Part shown: positions 1-7,457 of the stretch, piece by piece | Position numbering within the stretch: position 1 is the stretch's first letter | Layout: each line of letters starts with the position of its first letter | Source of the DNA: Planctomycetaceae bacterium | GTDB lineage: Bacteria; Planctomycetota; Planctomycetia; Pirellulales; Pirellulaceae | Length of the DNA: 12,453 nt | Reading direction: 5' to 3' | Assembly (NCBI GenBank): GCA_024642765.1 | Contig: JAHEAM010000058.1 | Span: forward strand, 1 to 12,453 | The notes under the pieces: generated by a model | What the model was told of the DNA's origin: nothing | The model's database searches: none | What the model saw: only the letters and a program-made list of their open reading frames with translations | Program-made: the position numbers and the translations under genes

Positions 1-1
1 A

Positions 2-133
2 GAATACCGATCGTTGATGAAAACACTCGATGAAGAAATGAGAGTCTTGGACGCCCGCCTTAGTGATACTTCGTTGAATATACCAAACCAAGCACCGAGT
101 GGATGGGGCAACTTTTTTCAAACGGAGAACTAA
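2..133 (+). CDS. C-terminal fragment of an unidentified protein, cut by the window edge
   Basis: The frame is open from the window edge to TAA at 131-133 and encodes the last 43 residues of a protein whose start lies outside. The visible part begins with a charged, helix-prone stretch (a run such as LMKTLDEEMRVLDARLSD) and ends in a short polar tail containing GWGNFF. I do not recognise the family, and nothing here supports a function. The stop lies three bases before the proposed CTG start of the CorA gene and in the same frame, so the two are probably co-transcribed and may be translationally coupled. An alternative is a small independent gene starting at ATG 17 or ATG 38, but no good ribosome binding site supports this. 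The coding call rests on tight spacing to corA and an open frame only. Confidence 0.5.
   Translation, partial: EYRSLMKTLDEEMRVLDARLSDTSLNIPNQAPSGWGNFFQTEN
124..127 (+). promoter_or_regulatory. Shine-Dalgarno-like GGAG for the CTG start of corA
   Basis: GGAG lies inside the last codons of the preceding gene and is separated by nine bases from the CTG at 137. It is the only good ribosome binding site upstream of the corA coding region, and it decides the choice of the non-canonical start. Confidence 0.45.
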
Positions 134-136
134 AAA

Positions 137-1261
137 CTGACCCTTCATTTTCACCATAATAAACGTCGTAAGCTGCCTCGGATTCGGCGCAATCAAAAAC
201 CGGGAAGTATTCCGGGACCTGTCGCCAATTCATTCAATGGCGCCGTTCCATCGCGGGTACAAATTATTCGATACACTGCTGAAAAGTACGAAGAGACCGA
301 TTTCCAAGAAGACTTTGATGCCGAGCAGTTGTCCATCAATTCAGGCGTGATATGGATAAACGTCGAGGGGCTTGGGAATTCGGCATTGCTTGAAAAACTC
401 GGAAACATGTTTCATCTTCATCGTTTGGCGCTGGAAGATGTTGTCAACGTTCATCAGCGTGCCAAGGTTGAAGAATACAACGACCATTTGTTCGTCGTGC
501 TACGCAGTTTACAAGATGGCAAAACGCTTGAACAAGAACAATTCAGTTTGTTTCTTGGGAAAGGTTTTGTTTTGACGTTTCAAGAGAAACATGGTGACTG
601 TTTGAATCCCATTCGAGATCGCCTTCGCAAATCACTTGGTTCAATTCGCAGCTCTGGTTCGGACTTCTTGCTTTACGCAATTGTCGACGCAATTATTGAT
701 TCTTACTTTCCAATCGTCGATGACATTGGCGAAACACTAGAGATTCTTGACGACCAACTTTCAAACAATACTGTCCAAAACTTCTTCCCAAAACTTCATT
801 CACTGCGCGGCGATTTGATGCAACTGCGTCGAGCAATTCGACCAGCGCGTGATGCACTCTTGAAACTTTCACCCGAATCGCATTCGGCATTGACGAAGGA
901 CACACAGTTCTATTTTCGCGACTGCTTCGACCATACGATTCAGTTGATCGACTTGCTCGACAATTATCGCGAGCTGTGCTCGGATTTGCGTGACTTCTAC
1001 CTGTCAACGATTAATAACCGCATGAATGAAATCATGAAGTTCCTAACAGTCGTCGGCACAATTTTCATGCCGCTGAGTTTCATTGCGAGCCTATATGGAA
1101 TGAACTTTGACACCAAAAAACCGGGCAACATGCCCGAATTGGGTTGGTCGTACGGCTACGAATTCGCTCTCGCAATAATGGCACTCGTCGGCTGCGGCAT
1201 GCTGTACTTTGTTTGGCGAAAGGGCTGGCTAACATCCAACTCGGAGCCGGCAAAAACTTAA
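137..1261 (+). CDS. corA: CorA family magnesium/cobalt channel, probable CTG start
   Basis: Inner-membrane homopentameric Mg2+ (Co2+, Ni2+) channel of the CorA family. The signature YGMNF is present, with G-M-N at residues 321-323. It sits at the end of the first membrane helix (about 300-322) and is followed by a second helix (about 340-360) and a short basic tail, the usual CorA topology. The N-terminal cytoplasmic domain and long alpha helix fill the rest. The length of 374 residues is normal for the family. The first ATG/GTG/TTG-type start is TTG 329, but the frame is open back to 134, and the translation of 137-328 looks like a real CorA N-terminus: a basic start, then PGSIPGP, then a strand like VQIIRYTAEKYEE leading into WINVEGL. 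I therefore start at CTG 137, which has GGAG nine bases upstream. Other non-standard starts (CTG 173, ATT 182) or a sequencing error are possible. It follows the previous gene by three bases and converges on the DUF1501 gene. Confidence 0.88.
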   Translation: MTLHFHHNKRRKLPRIRRNQKPGSIPGPVANSFNGAVPSRVQIIRYTAEKYEETDFQEDFDAEQLSINSGVIWINVEGLGNSALLEKLGNMFHLHRLALEDVVNVHQRAKVEEYNDHLFVVLRSLQDGKTLEQEQFSLFLGKGFVLTFQEKHGDCLNPIRDRLRKSLGSIRSSGSDFLLYAIVDAIIDSYFPIVDDIGETLEILDDQLSNNTVQNFFPKLHSLRGDLMQLRRAIRPARDALLKLSPESHSALTKDTQFYFRDCFDHTIQLIDLLDNYRELCSDLRDFYLSTINNRMNEIMKFLTVVGTIFMPLSFIASLYGMNFDTKKPGNMPELGWSYGYEFALAIMALVGCGMLYFVWRKGWLTSNSEPAKT

Positions 1262-1319
1262 CAATTACGAAGTTTAATTAACATGTTTGCGTTGCCAGAA
1301 TCAGAATTACGGTAAATGT

Positions 1320-2801
1320 TTATGCCAAGATATCGTTGATCACATTGCCATGAACGTCGGTCAGTCGATACCGTCTACCTTGATGCTTGTAGGTCAACCT
1401 TTCATGATCGATTCCTAGCAAGTGCATCAATGTGGCCTGCAAGTCATGAATGTGGACTCCATTTTCGACAATATTGTAGCCAAATTCGTCCGTTGCCCCG
1501 TAGCTAACCCCAGACTTCACTCCGCCGCCCGTCATCCACATTGAATAACAACGGGGGTGATGATCGCGTCCGAAATTGTTGTTTGTCATTTTGCCTTGGC
1601 AATAGTTTGTTCGGCCAAACTCTCCCCCCCAAATTACAATCGTGTCATCCAACAAGCCACGATTTTTTAGGTCTGTTACCAGCGCAGCTGAGGCTTGGTC
1701 CGTCTCTCGGCATTGCACCGGTAACGCATTAACAATATCCCCGTGCTGATCCCAACCCTGGTGATAAAGTTGGATAAATTGTACGCCTCGCTCAGCCAAT
1801 CGCCGTGCCAAAATACAATTTGCTGCAAACGTTCCTGGGGTTTTCGAGTCTGCACCATACATTTCAAATGTTGACTCAGGTTCATCCGCTAAATTAGTAG
1901 CTTCGGGAATCGAATCTTGCATCCGAAACCCAAGTTCATATTGGGCGATGCGAGTTTCCACCAAGGGATCTGATTGACTTGCGAGTTCGATGTTATGCAA
2001 TGAGTTCAACGCATCGAGCATGTTTCGTTTACTTGCCTTGTCGATCCCCTCTGGATTATTGAGATACAGAACAGGGTCCTTGCCTCCCAAGAAACGTACA
2101 CCTTCATGTCGAGACGGCAAAAACCCGCTACCCCAAAGTCTCGCCTGCAACGGCTGGCCGCCTTTGTTGTTGGTGATCATCACGACAAAAGAAGGCAAAT
2201 TGTCATTTTGGCTACCAAGTCCGTAGTCCAACCATGAACCGATGCATGGTCTACCTGGGAGTTGCGATCCCGTTTGTACAAATGTAACGGCTGGTCCATG
2301 GTTGATAGCCTCCGTGTACATAGATTTTACAACACAAAGCTGGTCAGCAATTTTTGCCGTATGTGGAAGCAAATCGCTGAACCAAGTACCGGCTTGGCCA
2401 TGTTGCGAAAACTTGAACGGCGTTCCCACCAATGGAAAACTCGATTGATTTGCACTCATCCCCGTGAGGCGTTGGCCCTTCCGTATCGATTCAGGCAATT
2501 GTTGTCCGGTGCGTTCGATCAAGAGTGGTTTGTAGTCAAACAAGTCGTGCTGAGACGGTCCGCCGCTCTGAAAAAGAAAAATGACCCTCTTGGCTTTGGC
2601 CGGATGATGCAGTTCTTTTAATACTCCGTGTTCGTCGTCTTGAAAATTTCCTGTCGAGGCGTATCCATCCCTTTGCATAAGATTTGCAAGAGCAAGTGTT
2701 CCAACTCCTATTCCCATTTGGCCAAGAAAGTTGCGACGACTAGATGGTGTCGGCTGCGAGAATCCCGTACAAAGTTGATTCATTGGATATTTCGATTTCA
2801 T
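1320..2801 (-). CDS. DUF1501 domain protein, Tat-exported
   Basis: Exported protein of the DUF1501 family (PF07394), which is structurally related to the sulfatase/alkaline phosphatase superfamily; the reaction is unknown. The N-terminus carries a Tat signal: SRRNFLG with the twin arginines at residues 22-23, then a glycine/alanine-rich hydrophobic stretch to about 40. Family hallmarks follow: the beta strand RVIFLF with GGPSQHDLFDYKP at about 80-92, NHGPA and GRPCIGSWLDYGLG in the middle, WGGEFGRT near 395, GRDHHPRC at 411-418, and the closing block with IHDLQATLMHLLGID at about 451-465. The length of 493 residues is typical. The start is ATG 2801; ATG at codon 7 is an alternative, and neither has a clear ribosome binding site. 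It begins 23 bases after the stop of the DUF1549/DUF1553 gene on the same strand, the standard planctomycete pairing, so the two very likely form one operon. No clear terminator is visible in the 58-base gap to corA. Confidence 0.95.
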   Translation of the reverse strand: MKSKYPMNQLCTGFSQPTPSSRRNFLGQMGIGVGTLALANLMQRDGYASTGNFQDDEHGVLKELHHPAKAKRVIFLFQSGGPSQHDLFDYKPLLIERTGQQLPESIRKGQRLTGMSANQSSFPLVGTPFKFSQHGQAGTWFSDLLPHTAKIADQLCVVKSMYTEAINHGPAVTFVQTGSQLPGRPCIGSWLDYGLGSQNDNLPSFVVMITNNKGGQPLQARLWGSGFLPSRHEGVRFLGGKDPVLYLNNPEGIDKASKRNMLDALNSLHNIELASQSDPLVETRIAQYELGFRMQDSIPEATNLADEPESTFEMYGADSKTPGTFAANCILARRLAERGVQFIQLYHQGWDQHGDIVNALPVQCRETDQASAALVTDLKNRGLLDDTIVIWGGEFGRTNYCQGKMTNNNFGRDHHPRCYSMWMTGGGVKSGVSYGATDEFGYNIVENGVHIHDLQATLMHLLGIDHERLTYKHQGRRYRLTDVHGNVINDILA

Positions 2802-2824
2802 GATTGTTCACAGTTCAATTAATA

Positions 2825-5800
2825 CTATCGTCTTACGACACATTCATCGAAATTCACTAGCATATTGGCAACCGTCGTCCAAGCGGCCAATGTTGTCTTA
2901 TCGCCAAATTCGGATATCGACTCACCGACTGCTAACAACGAATCACGAGCTTGCAAGTCAGCCGCGAAAATCTCTAATTGTAGGTTGAACAACGTCAAGA
3001 GCACCGTCAATTCGTCTTGTGATGGACGGCGGCTGGTCAAATTCCGAAACAAATCGGTCGCGATGGCCTCGACATTTTGATCGGGATGAGCCACCAAGAT
3101 TCGTTCACTCAGCTTTCTGGATGCCTCCACAAACTGCGTGCCATTTAGCATTACGAGTGCTTGCAAGGGTGAAGATGTTCGTTCTCGTTTGACTTGGCAA
3201 ACATCTCGTTTTGCTGCGTCGAGTGTTAGCATTACAGGTGCAGGTCCAGTGCGTTTCCAATAGGTATACAAACTACGTCGATATAAGCCATCACCTTTGT
3301 CTGTCGAAACAGGTTGGAACGCTAGTCCCACTTCGTACGGTCTAACAGGTGGTCCACCAAGTCTGTCAACCAACAAGCCACTTTGGTACAGCATATTGTC
3401 CCGCAACATTTCAGCCGGCAATCGAAAACTTGACGCCCGCCCTAGCAATTCGTTGTTGGGATCGCGTTTACGAAGTTCATTTGGTGTATCCGAAGTTTGT
3501 CGGTAGGTTCGCGACATCACCATTTGCTTTATTAATCGTTTCACATCCCAATCACTTCTGAAGTCGACCGCAAGCCAGTCGAGCAACTCGGGGTGCGTGG
3601 GCGGAAGGCCTTGGCTGCCGAAATCTTCAGGCGTTCTTACCACCCCATTCCCGAAGCATATTTGCCAAAAATGATTAACCGCGACGCGAGCGGTCAATGG
3701 ATTCTTTTCCGACACCAACCAATGCGCTAGATCCAATCGGTTCCCAACTCGCCCACTGTCGATTGCCATCGGCGGAAAAACGGACGGGACATTGGCTCGT
3801 ACAGTTTTCGCGTGAGCATCGTAGGCACCGCGTGTTAATACATACGCCTGTCGCGGTTCTGATAATTCTCGCATTACCATAATCTCTTGAATTTGATCAA
3901 TCTCTGTTGCGAGTTGCTGCCTCAAGGCGGACAACTCTTTTCGATATTCCAAAAGCCGTGGTGAAACAGCCAGAAAATAAAAATTGCGAAGAGTGACAAT
4001 TTGCTCGTTATCAACGGTGTCCATGATTGTTGAAAGTAAAGTTTCCAGTGACTGGCCATCGGCTAGCTGTTTGGTTTCGATTTCAGAAAGTTGACGATCA
4101 AAAACAAACATCTCCGCAACTTGTCCGTTCGTGAAACCACGGTCTCGAAACCGACCTCCGACAACGATTTGATCAGTTCCACTTCCCAGAATGGATTTCC
4201 TAAGATTGTCGCGAATAACTTCGACCGTTTGTTCTACGCCATCAACAAAGATCTTAAGACCGGCGGCTCGACAACTGCCGTCGTAGGTGATTGTGACATG
4301 GGTCCACTTGTCTGTCGCAATTATTTCTTTTGTTTTCACACTGAGCGCATCGCCAGGCCAAAAGTGAATCAAGGATGCCGAAAGCTTTCCTTCCTCGATC
4401 AACAACTGATAGCCCCGACTGGCAGAATCCGTCCACGCTCGAGAGCAATGAAAGACGACGTTGCGATCGATTGGTTTTCCATCAATACTCGGAGGCACTT
4501 TGATTCGCGTTGCAACAGAAAATGGTTGCGTTTGCGAAAACTTTCCAGCTCCAATTCCAATTTCGTCGTCGCCTGTCAATAGAACCGCTTTTTGCCCGTT
4601 TGGTCCATCAACGAGTTGATTACCCCCAACGTTTTTCGTCGCAAAATCGACCTCAGCTACAATTCCTGGAAGCTCTTGCTCCGCCAGAGATTGGCGAGAT
4701 TCCAAATCCTTGAGCCAAGTTTGAAATACTTCTTCTTCGGCATTCTGTATTTTCAACAAATTCAATTCGGTTTTGTGAATTTGGTGTTGCAGCTGTTCAA
4801 TCGTTTTCTTTTGGCTTTCGTTACTCAACAGCATCGAGGGCGTTGGCACAGCCTCGCCATCAAAAAAGGAATACAAGCCAGCTTCATCGATGTTGTTAAA
4901 AAATGAAAATAGTTGGTAATACTCTTCCTGAGAAATTGGATCGAATTTGTGGTCGTGACATCGTGCGCATTCGACGGTCAATCCCAGAAATGCCATCCCA
5001 ACTGTTTGACATCGATCAGCAACGTACTCGACTCGAAATTCTTCCTCGACGCTACCGCCCTCGACCTTTTGTGGATGCAAGCGATTGAAAGTTGTTGCCA
5101 ATACTTGATCATCAGTCGGATTGGGCAAAAGATCGCCGGCCAATTGCTCAATTGCAAATCTGTCAAACGGCTGGTTGGAATTGAAGGCCTTGACGACCCA
5201 ATCGCGCCATGGCCACACAAAACGATCTCGGTCGACTTGGTAGCCATATGTATCGCTGTATCGAGCGACGTCCAGCCAATCCGACGCCATTCGTTCGCCA
5301 TAATGATGTGATGCCAGCAATCGATCAATTAATTTTTCGTAAGCGTTTGGCGTTTCATCCGTAAGAAAAGCATCGATTTCATCCAGGGTCGGCGGTAAGC
5401 CCGTCAAGTCGAAACTCACACGCCGTATCAGTTTTTCTTTCGACGCTTCAGGAGCGAATGCCAACCCCTGTTCCTCTAGGCGTGCAAGTACAAAACGATC
5501 AATGTTGCCGGTAATGGAGCTTTCGTTTTCAACGGCTGGCGGAGTATGGGGAATTGGCGGCGAAAAGGCCCAGTGCTGATCCCACTTGGCTCCTTGTTCG
5601 ATCCAGCGACGCAGTGTCGCAATTTCTTGTTGTGAAAGAGACAATTTGGAATCGGGCGGAGGCATCAACTCGTCCTCGTCGTCCGATGCCACTCGCAATA
5701 TCAATTCGCTTTTCTCAGAATCGTTAGCCGAAATCACGGTCAACGCGCCGTCTTGAGTGTCCAAACGCAAGTCTGCCTGCCGCGATCCTGCGTCCGGTCC

Positions 5801-6004
5801 ATGACAGGGATAGCATCGATCCGACAAAATGGGCTTTATCTCACGGTCAAAATTGACATTTTGCCCGAACCCGCAGGCGGCGCCAAAGATTGTCCAAATG
5901 GAAAATGACAAGACGACGCCGACGTAGCGAACATACAAATTCACGAGGTATTCACTTTTACGATAAGCATGCTGAGATAGATAATTGCGCCCCTTGTGCA
6001 GCAT
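2825..6004 (-). CDS. Planctomycete cytochrome-c / DUF1549 / LamG / DUF1553 protein
   Basis: Large exported protein of 1059 residues with the domain order known from planctomycetes. A hydrophobic signal segment lies at about 25-48. The PSCyt1 domain has a CYPCH heme-c motif at 64-68. DUF1549 (PSCyt2) covers about 163-373 and contains a second CxxCH, CARCH, at 346-350. A coiled-coil-like stretch at about 396-443 is followed by a LamG/concanavalin-like beta domain (about 450-648) with DKWTHVTITYDG and KIFVDGV. DUF1553 (PSD1) spans about 750-1023 with LAHWLVSEKNPLTARVAVNH and later PLQALVMLNG. The role is unknown; two heme c sites plus a carbohydrate-type binding fold suggest periplasmic redox chemistry on a polymer, but that is inference. 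ATG 6004 is chosen over GTG 6010; GTG 5944 would give a shorter signal peptide. None has a Shine-Dalgarno sequence. It is the first gene of an operon with the DUF1501 gene. Confidence 0.94.
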   Translation of the reverse strand: MLHKGRNYLSQHAYRKSEYLVNLYVRYVGVVLSFSIWTIFGAACGFGQNVNFDREIKPILSDRCYPCHGPDAGSRQADLRLDTQDGALTVISANDSEKSELILRVASDDEDELMPPPDSKLSLSQQEIATLRRWIEQGAKWDQHWAFSPPIPHTPPAVENESSITGNIDRFVLARLEEQGLAFAPEASKEKLIRRVSFDLTGLPPTLDEIDAFLTDETPNAYEKLIDRLLASHHYGERMASDWLDVARYSDTYGYQVDRDRFVWPWRDWVVKAFNSNQPFDRFAIEQLAGDLLPNPTDDQVLATTFNRLHPQKVEGGSVEEEFRVEYVADRCQTVGMAFLGLTVECARCHDHKFDPISQEEYYQLFSFFNNIDEAGLYSFFDGEAVPTPSMLLSNESQKKTIEQLQHQIHKTELNLLKIQNAEEEVFQTWLKDLESRQSLAEQELPGIVAEVDFATKNVGGNQLVDGPNGQKAVLLTGDDEIGIGAGKFSQTQPFSVATRIKVPPSIDGKPIDRNVVFHCSRAWTDSASRGYQLLIEEGKLSASLIHFWPGDALSVKTKEIIATDKWTHVTITYDGSCRAAGLKIFVDGVEQTVEVIRDNLRKSILGSGTDQIVVGGRFRDRGFTNGQVAEMFVFDRQLSEIETKQLADGQSLETLLSTIMDTVDNEQIVTLRNFYFLAVSPRLLEYRKELSALRQQLATEIDQIQEIMVMRELSEPRQAYVLTRGAYDAHAKTVRANVPSVFPPMAIDSGRVGNRLDLAHWLVSEKNPLTARVAVNHFWQICFGNGVVRTPEDFGSQGLPPTHPELLDWLAVDFRSDWDVKRLIKQMVMSRTYRQTSDTPNELRKRDPNNELLGRASSFRLPAEMLRDNMLYQSGLLVDRLGGPPVRPYEVGLAFQPVSTDKGDGLYRRSLYTYWKRTGPAPVMLTLDAAKRDVCQVKRERTSSPLQALVMLNGTQFVEASRKLSERILVAHPDQNVEAIATDLFRNLTSRRPSQDELTVLLTLFNLQLEIFAADLQARDSLLAVGESISEFGDKTTLAAWTTVANMLVNFDECVVRR

Positions 6005-6016
6005 TACCACTTGGTT

Positions 6017-6103
6017 TTAGGGTTAGCCGTTTCGTCACTAGCCCCGGTTATTTTCCCGAGACACCGAGGCTAGGGCCTATACGGCTAGTATTCGCAACCC
6101 TAA
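6017..6103. repeat. Nested imperfect palindrome in the leader of the DUF1549/DUF1553 operon
   Basis: Three nested perfect arm pairs are visible. TTAGGGTT (6017-6024) pairs with AACCCTAA (6096-6103), AGCCGT (6025-6030) with ACGGCT (6081-6086), and CTAGCC (6038-6043) with GGCTAG (6068-6073). Inside the last pair CGG (6045-6047) pairs with CCG (6064-6066) across one mismatch. That is 23 pairs over 87 bases, with a nine-base bulge at 6087-6095 and a seven-by-seven internal loop in which every second position still pairs. The pattern suggests a decaying mobile palindrome (REP- or MITE-like) as much as a functional RNA. On the minus strand it would lie in the operon leader and end 12 bases before ATG 6004. 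Confidence 0.75.
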
Positions 6104-6160
6104 TTTTTAGTCGTAACAAAACACTTGACTTAAATTCTACAAGAATTGACGCTCGCTCAC

Positions 6161-6189
6161 ATTATCCAGTGAGAATACTCAAATTGCAA
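6161..6189 (-). promoter_or_regulatory. Predicted sigma70-like promoter for the DUF1549/DUF1553-DUF1501 operon
   Basis: On the minus strand TTGCAA (6189-6184) is followed by a 17-base spacer and GATAAT (6166-6161), giving four of six and five of six matches to the consensus hexamers. Transcription would begin near 6154 and leave a leader of about 150 bases that contains the nested palindrome. This is consensus matching only. Confidence 0.4.
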
Positions 6190-6271
6190 GAAATCCAATC
6201 GCGTCTAATATTCCGAGCGATGGAGCATCGTTTATTGAATGACCGTCACCTTCGAAACCCAGGTTTTGTCT

Positions 6272-7030
6272 TCAGCGTTTTGCCGGGGAATCCGTGATGG
6301 CGTCTGGAGCAGATGCGGTTTTTGGTGCGGAACTGAACAAGTGTTCGGCAGCGAATTCAACACTTGGGTTTGAGGGATCGTGTCTTTTTTGCGCGCGCCA
6401 TTCCTCGCCAGCAAACCGGTAGCCCTTGTAAATCGAACCCTTTTGGAATGGTCCTGCACCCATGACCCAAGTACTTTTGGTGCTACTTTCCGACCGCGAT
6501 GATCCGGATTGCCATATGGGTTCCTTGGTTTCTCGATCGTAGGCAAATACTGCGATCTTCGAGATACCCACCGTCGTATCACTTCGCGCTAACGAAAGTT
6601 CGGGAATTACAGGCAACAGTGGCTGACTCGTGACGACAGATGCAGCGGCATTCAATCCATTGTTTTGTGGAATGCCGTAAATCACTTCATGGCGGTTGGT
6701 ACCCATTGTGCCAATTCGTGCTTCCACCACGACTTCGGCCTGCTCACGGGTATCCTGCAATAAACAATGAGCGGCTACTAAATGCTGCCTCAAGGCACTC
6801 GTTACGTAGTCTGGGTTAATGAACCCATCGTTCTTAACGGCGCGAATAAACGAATTGTCCAAATACACTGTTTTCCCCGACAACGTCCGGAAATCAATGT
6901 TCGCAATCGACTTGTCTACGGCGTCACTGACCACCAATTGCTCAGTTGCAATTCGTTGCTGTGTTGTGCCACATCCCAACAGCAGAGTGGCACCCAACAA
7001 AATTATGAAGCTAGTTATTTTCGTTTTCAT
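6272..7030 (-). CDS. Lipoprotein of the planctomycete DUF6655 type
   Basis: A 252-residue predicted lipoprotein. The N-terminus is a lipoprotein signal peptide (MKTKITSFIILLGATLLLG) with lipobox LLGC, so Cys20 should be lipidated after cleavage. The mature part starts GTTQQRIATEQL and contains AVDKSIANIDF, GKTVYLDN, a stretch like INPDYVTSALRQHLVAA, AEVVVEARIG, VIYGIPQNN and KIAVFAYDRETKEPIWQSG. From memory this matches the DUF6655 family of planctomycetes, whose function is unknown. The strand-rich central part resembles envelope lipoproteins that bind a small ligand or partner, but nothing catalytic can be seen. The start is ATG 7030. No Shine-Dalgarno is visible, and a TATAGT element (minus strand, 7065-7060) could be a -10 box, though without a recognisable -35. 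It lies 261 bases upstream of the large operon on the same strand, separated by that operon's own likely promoter. Confidence 0.87.
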   Translation of the reverse strand: MKTKITSFIILLGATLLLGCGTTQQRIATEQLVVSDAVDKSIANIDFRTLSGKTVYLDNSFIRAVKNDGFINPDYVTSALRQHLVAAHCLLQDTREQAEVVVEARIGTMGTNRHEVIYGIPQNNGLNAAASVVTSQPLLPVIPELSLARSDTTVGISKIAVFAYDRETKEPIWQSGSSRSESSTKSTWVMGAGPFQKGSIYKGYRFAGEEWRAQKRHDPSNPSVEFAAEHLFSSAPKTASAPDAITDSPAKR

Positions 7031-7188
7031 AAGCCAACATTTCGAGAAACAATGTCCGGACTATAGCGAGATGGGCGCTTTGAGAACATGCGATTTCGCT
7101 TAATTTTTTTCTCGGAAAAAGTTTAAAAATGCTATCAACGCTACGTTAAATCGTTATCTGGCGGTAACTTAGGCCTATTTGATTCATC

Positions 7189-7216
7189 TTGACCCGTTTT
7201 GGTAGGACACTATAAT
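7189..7216 (+). promoter_or_regulatory. Strong sigma70-like promoter for the response regulator
   Basis: TTGACC at 7189-7194, a 16-base spacer and a perfect TATAAT at 7211-7216 make this the best consensus promoter in the window. The start of transcription would be near 7223, giving an untranslated leader of about 235 bases before ATG 7458. An eight-base inverted pair, GGCGGTAA (7160-7167) and TTACCGCC (7260-7267), brackets it. Confidence 0.6.
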
Positions 7217-7222
7217 TCGGGC

Positions 7223-7457
7223 ACTTTGGTAAATCAGGCAGGCCTGGAGGGGGTGGCGATTACCGCCGACTTTTCGGTCTGCGAATGCTAGAGCGATTCG
7301 AGTAAAGCGGACGAATCTGGAAGATGAGTAACGCTGAACAGCTTTCGGGGTAGCGACGTTTTTTGCAAAGTGCGGTTCGGATGTGCGGCTCAAAGGCTTG
7401 AGCAATGATCGTACGAACGGATAGCCGCCAAACATCACTAGGGAGAGGATGGTTCTC
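7223..7457 (+). other. Long 5' leader of the response regulator with several hairpins
   Basis: Between the predicted transcription start and the coding region no convincing gene is seen, but local stems are frequent. GGCG/CGCC lies at 7255-7258/7264-7267 and CCGA/TCGG at 7266-7269/7274-7277; these two overlap and could be alternatives. GATTCG/CGAATC lies at 7295-7300/7312-7317. GCTCAA/TTGAGC at 7388-7393/7398-7403 has a four-base loop, and GTTCG/CGAAC at 7375-7379/7414-7418 could enclose it. This matches no riboswitch I recognise. It may be a regulatory leader, or simply spaced short palindromes. Confidence 0.3.
7441..7448 (+). promoter_or_regulatory. Shine-Dalgarno GGGAGAGG deciding the response regulator start
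   Basis: The purine run GGGAGAGG directly abuts ATG 7449 but lies nine bases before ATG 7458. Ribosome spacing therefore favours 7458 over the longer start. It is one of only two clear ribosome binding sites in the window. Confidence 0.6.

Noticed and set aside
137..1261. corA as a pseudogene lacking its start
   Set aside because: The frame is intact through the GMN motif and both membrane helices, and a non-standard CTG with a good ribosome binding site is available.
1262..1319. Bidirectional terminator between corA and the DUF1501 gene
   Set aside because: The 58 bases show no stable stem with a T-tract on either strand.
2262..4906. Several plus-strand open frames of 60-163 codons across the DUF1501 and DUF1549/DUF1553 genes
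   Set aside because: All are antisense to genes with clear family matches, and their translations show no recognisable domains.
6017..6026. Telomere-like TTAGGGTTAG
   Set aside because: Only one and a half units are present, and they belong to one arm of the palindrome.
6017..6103. Integron attC site as an explanation for the nested palindrome
   Set aside because: The ends are TTAGGGTT and AACCCTAA, not the RYYYAAC and GTTRRRY boxes in the required order, and no integrase or cassette array is present.
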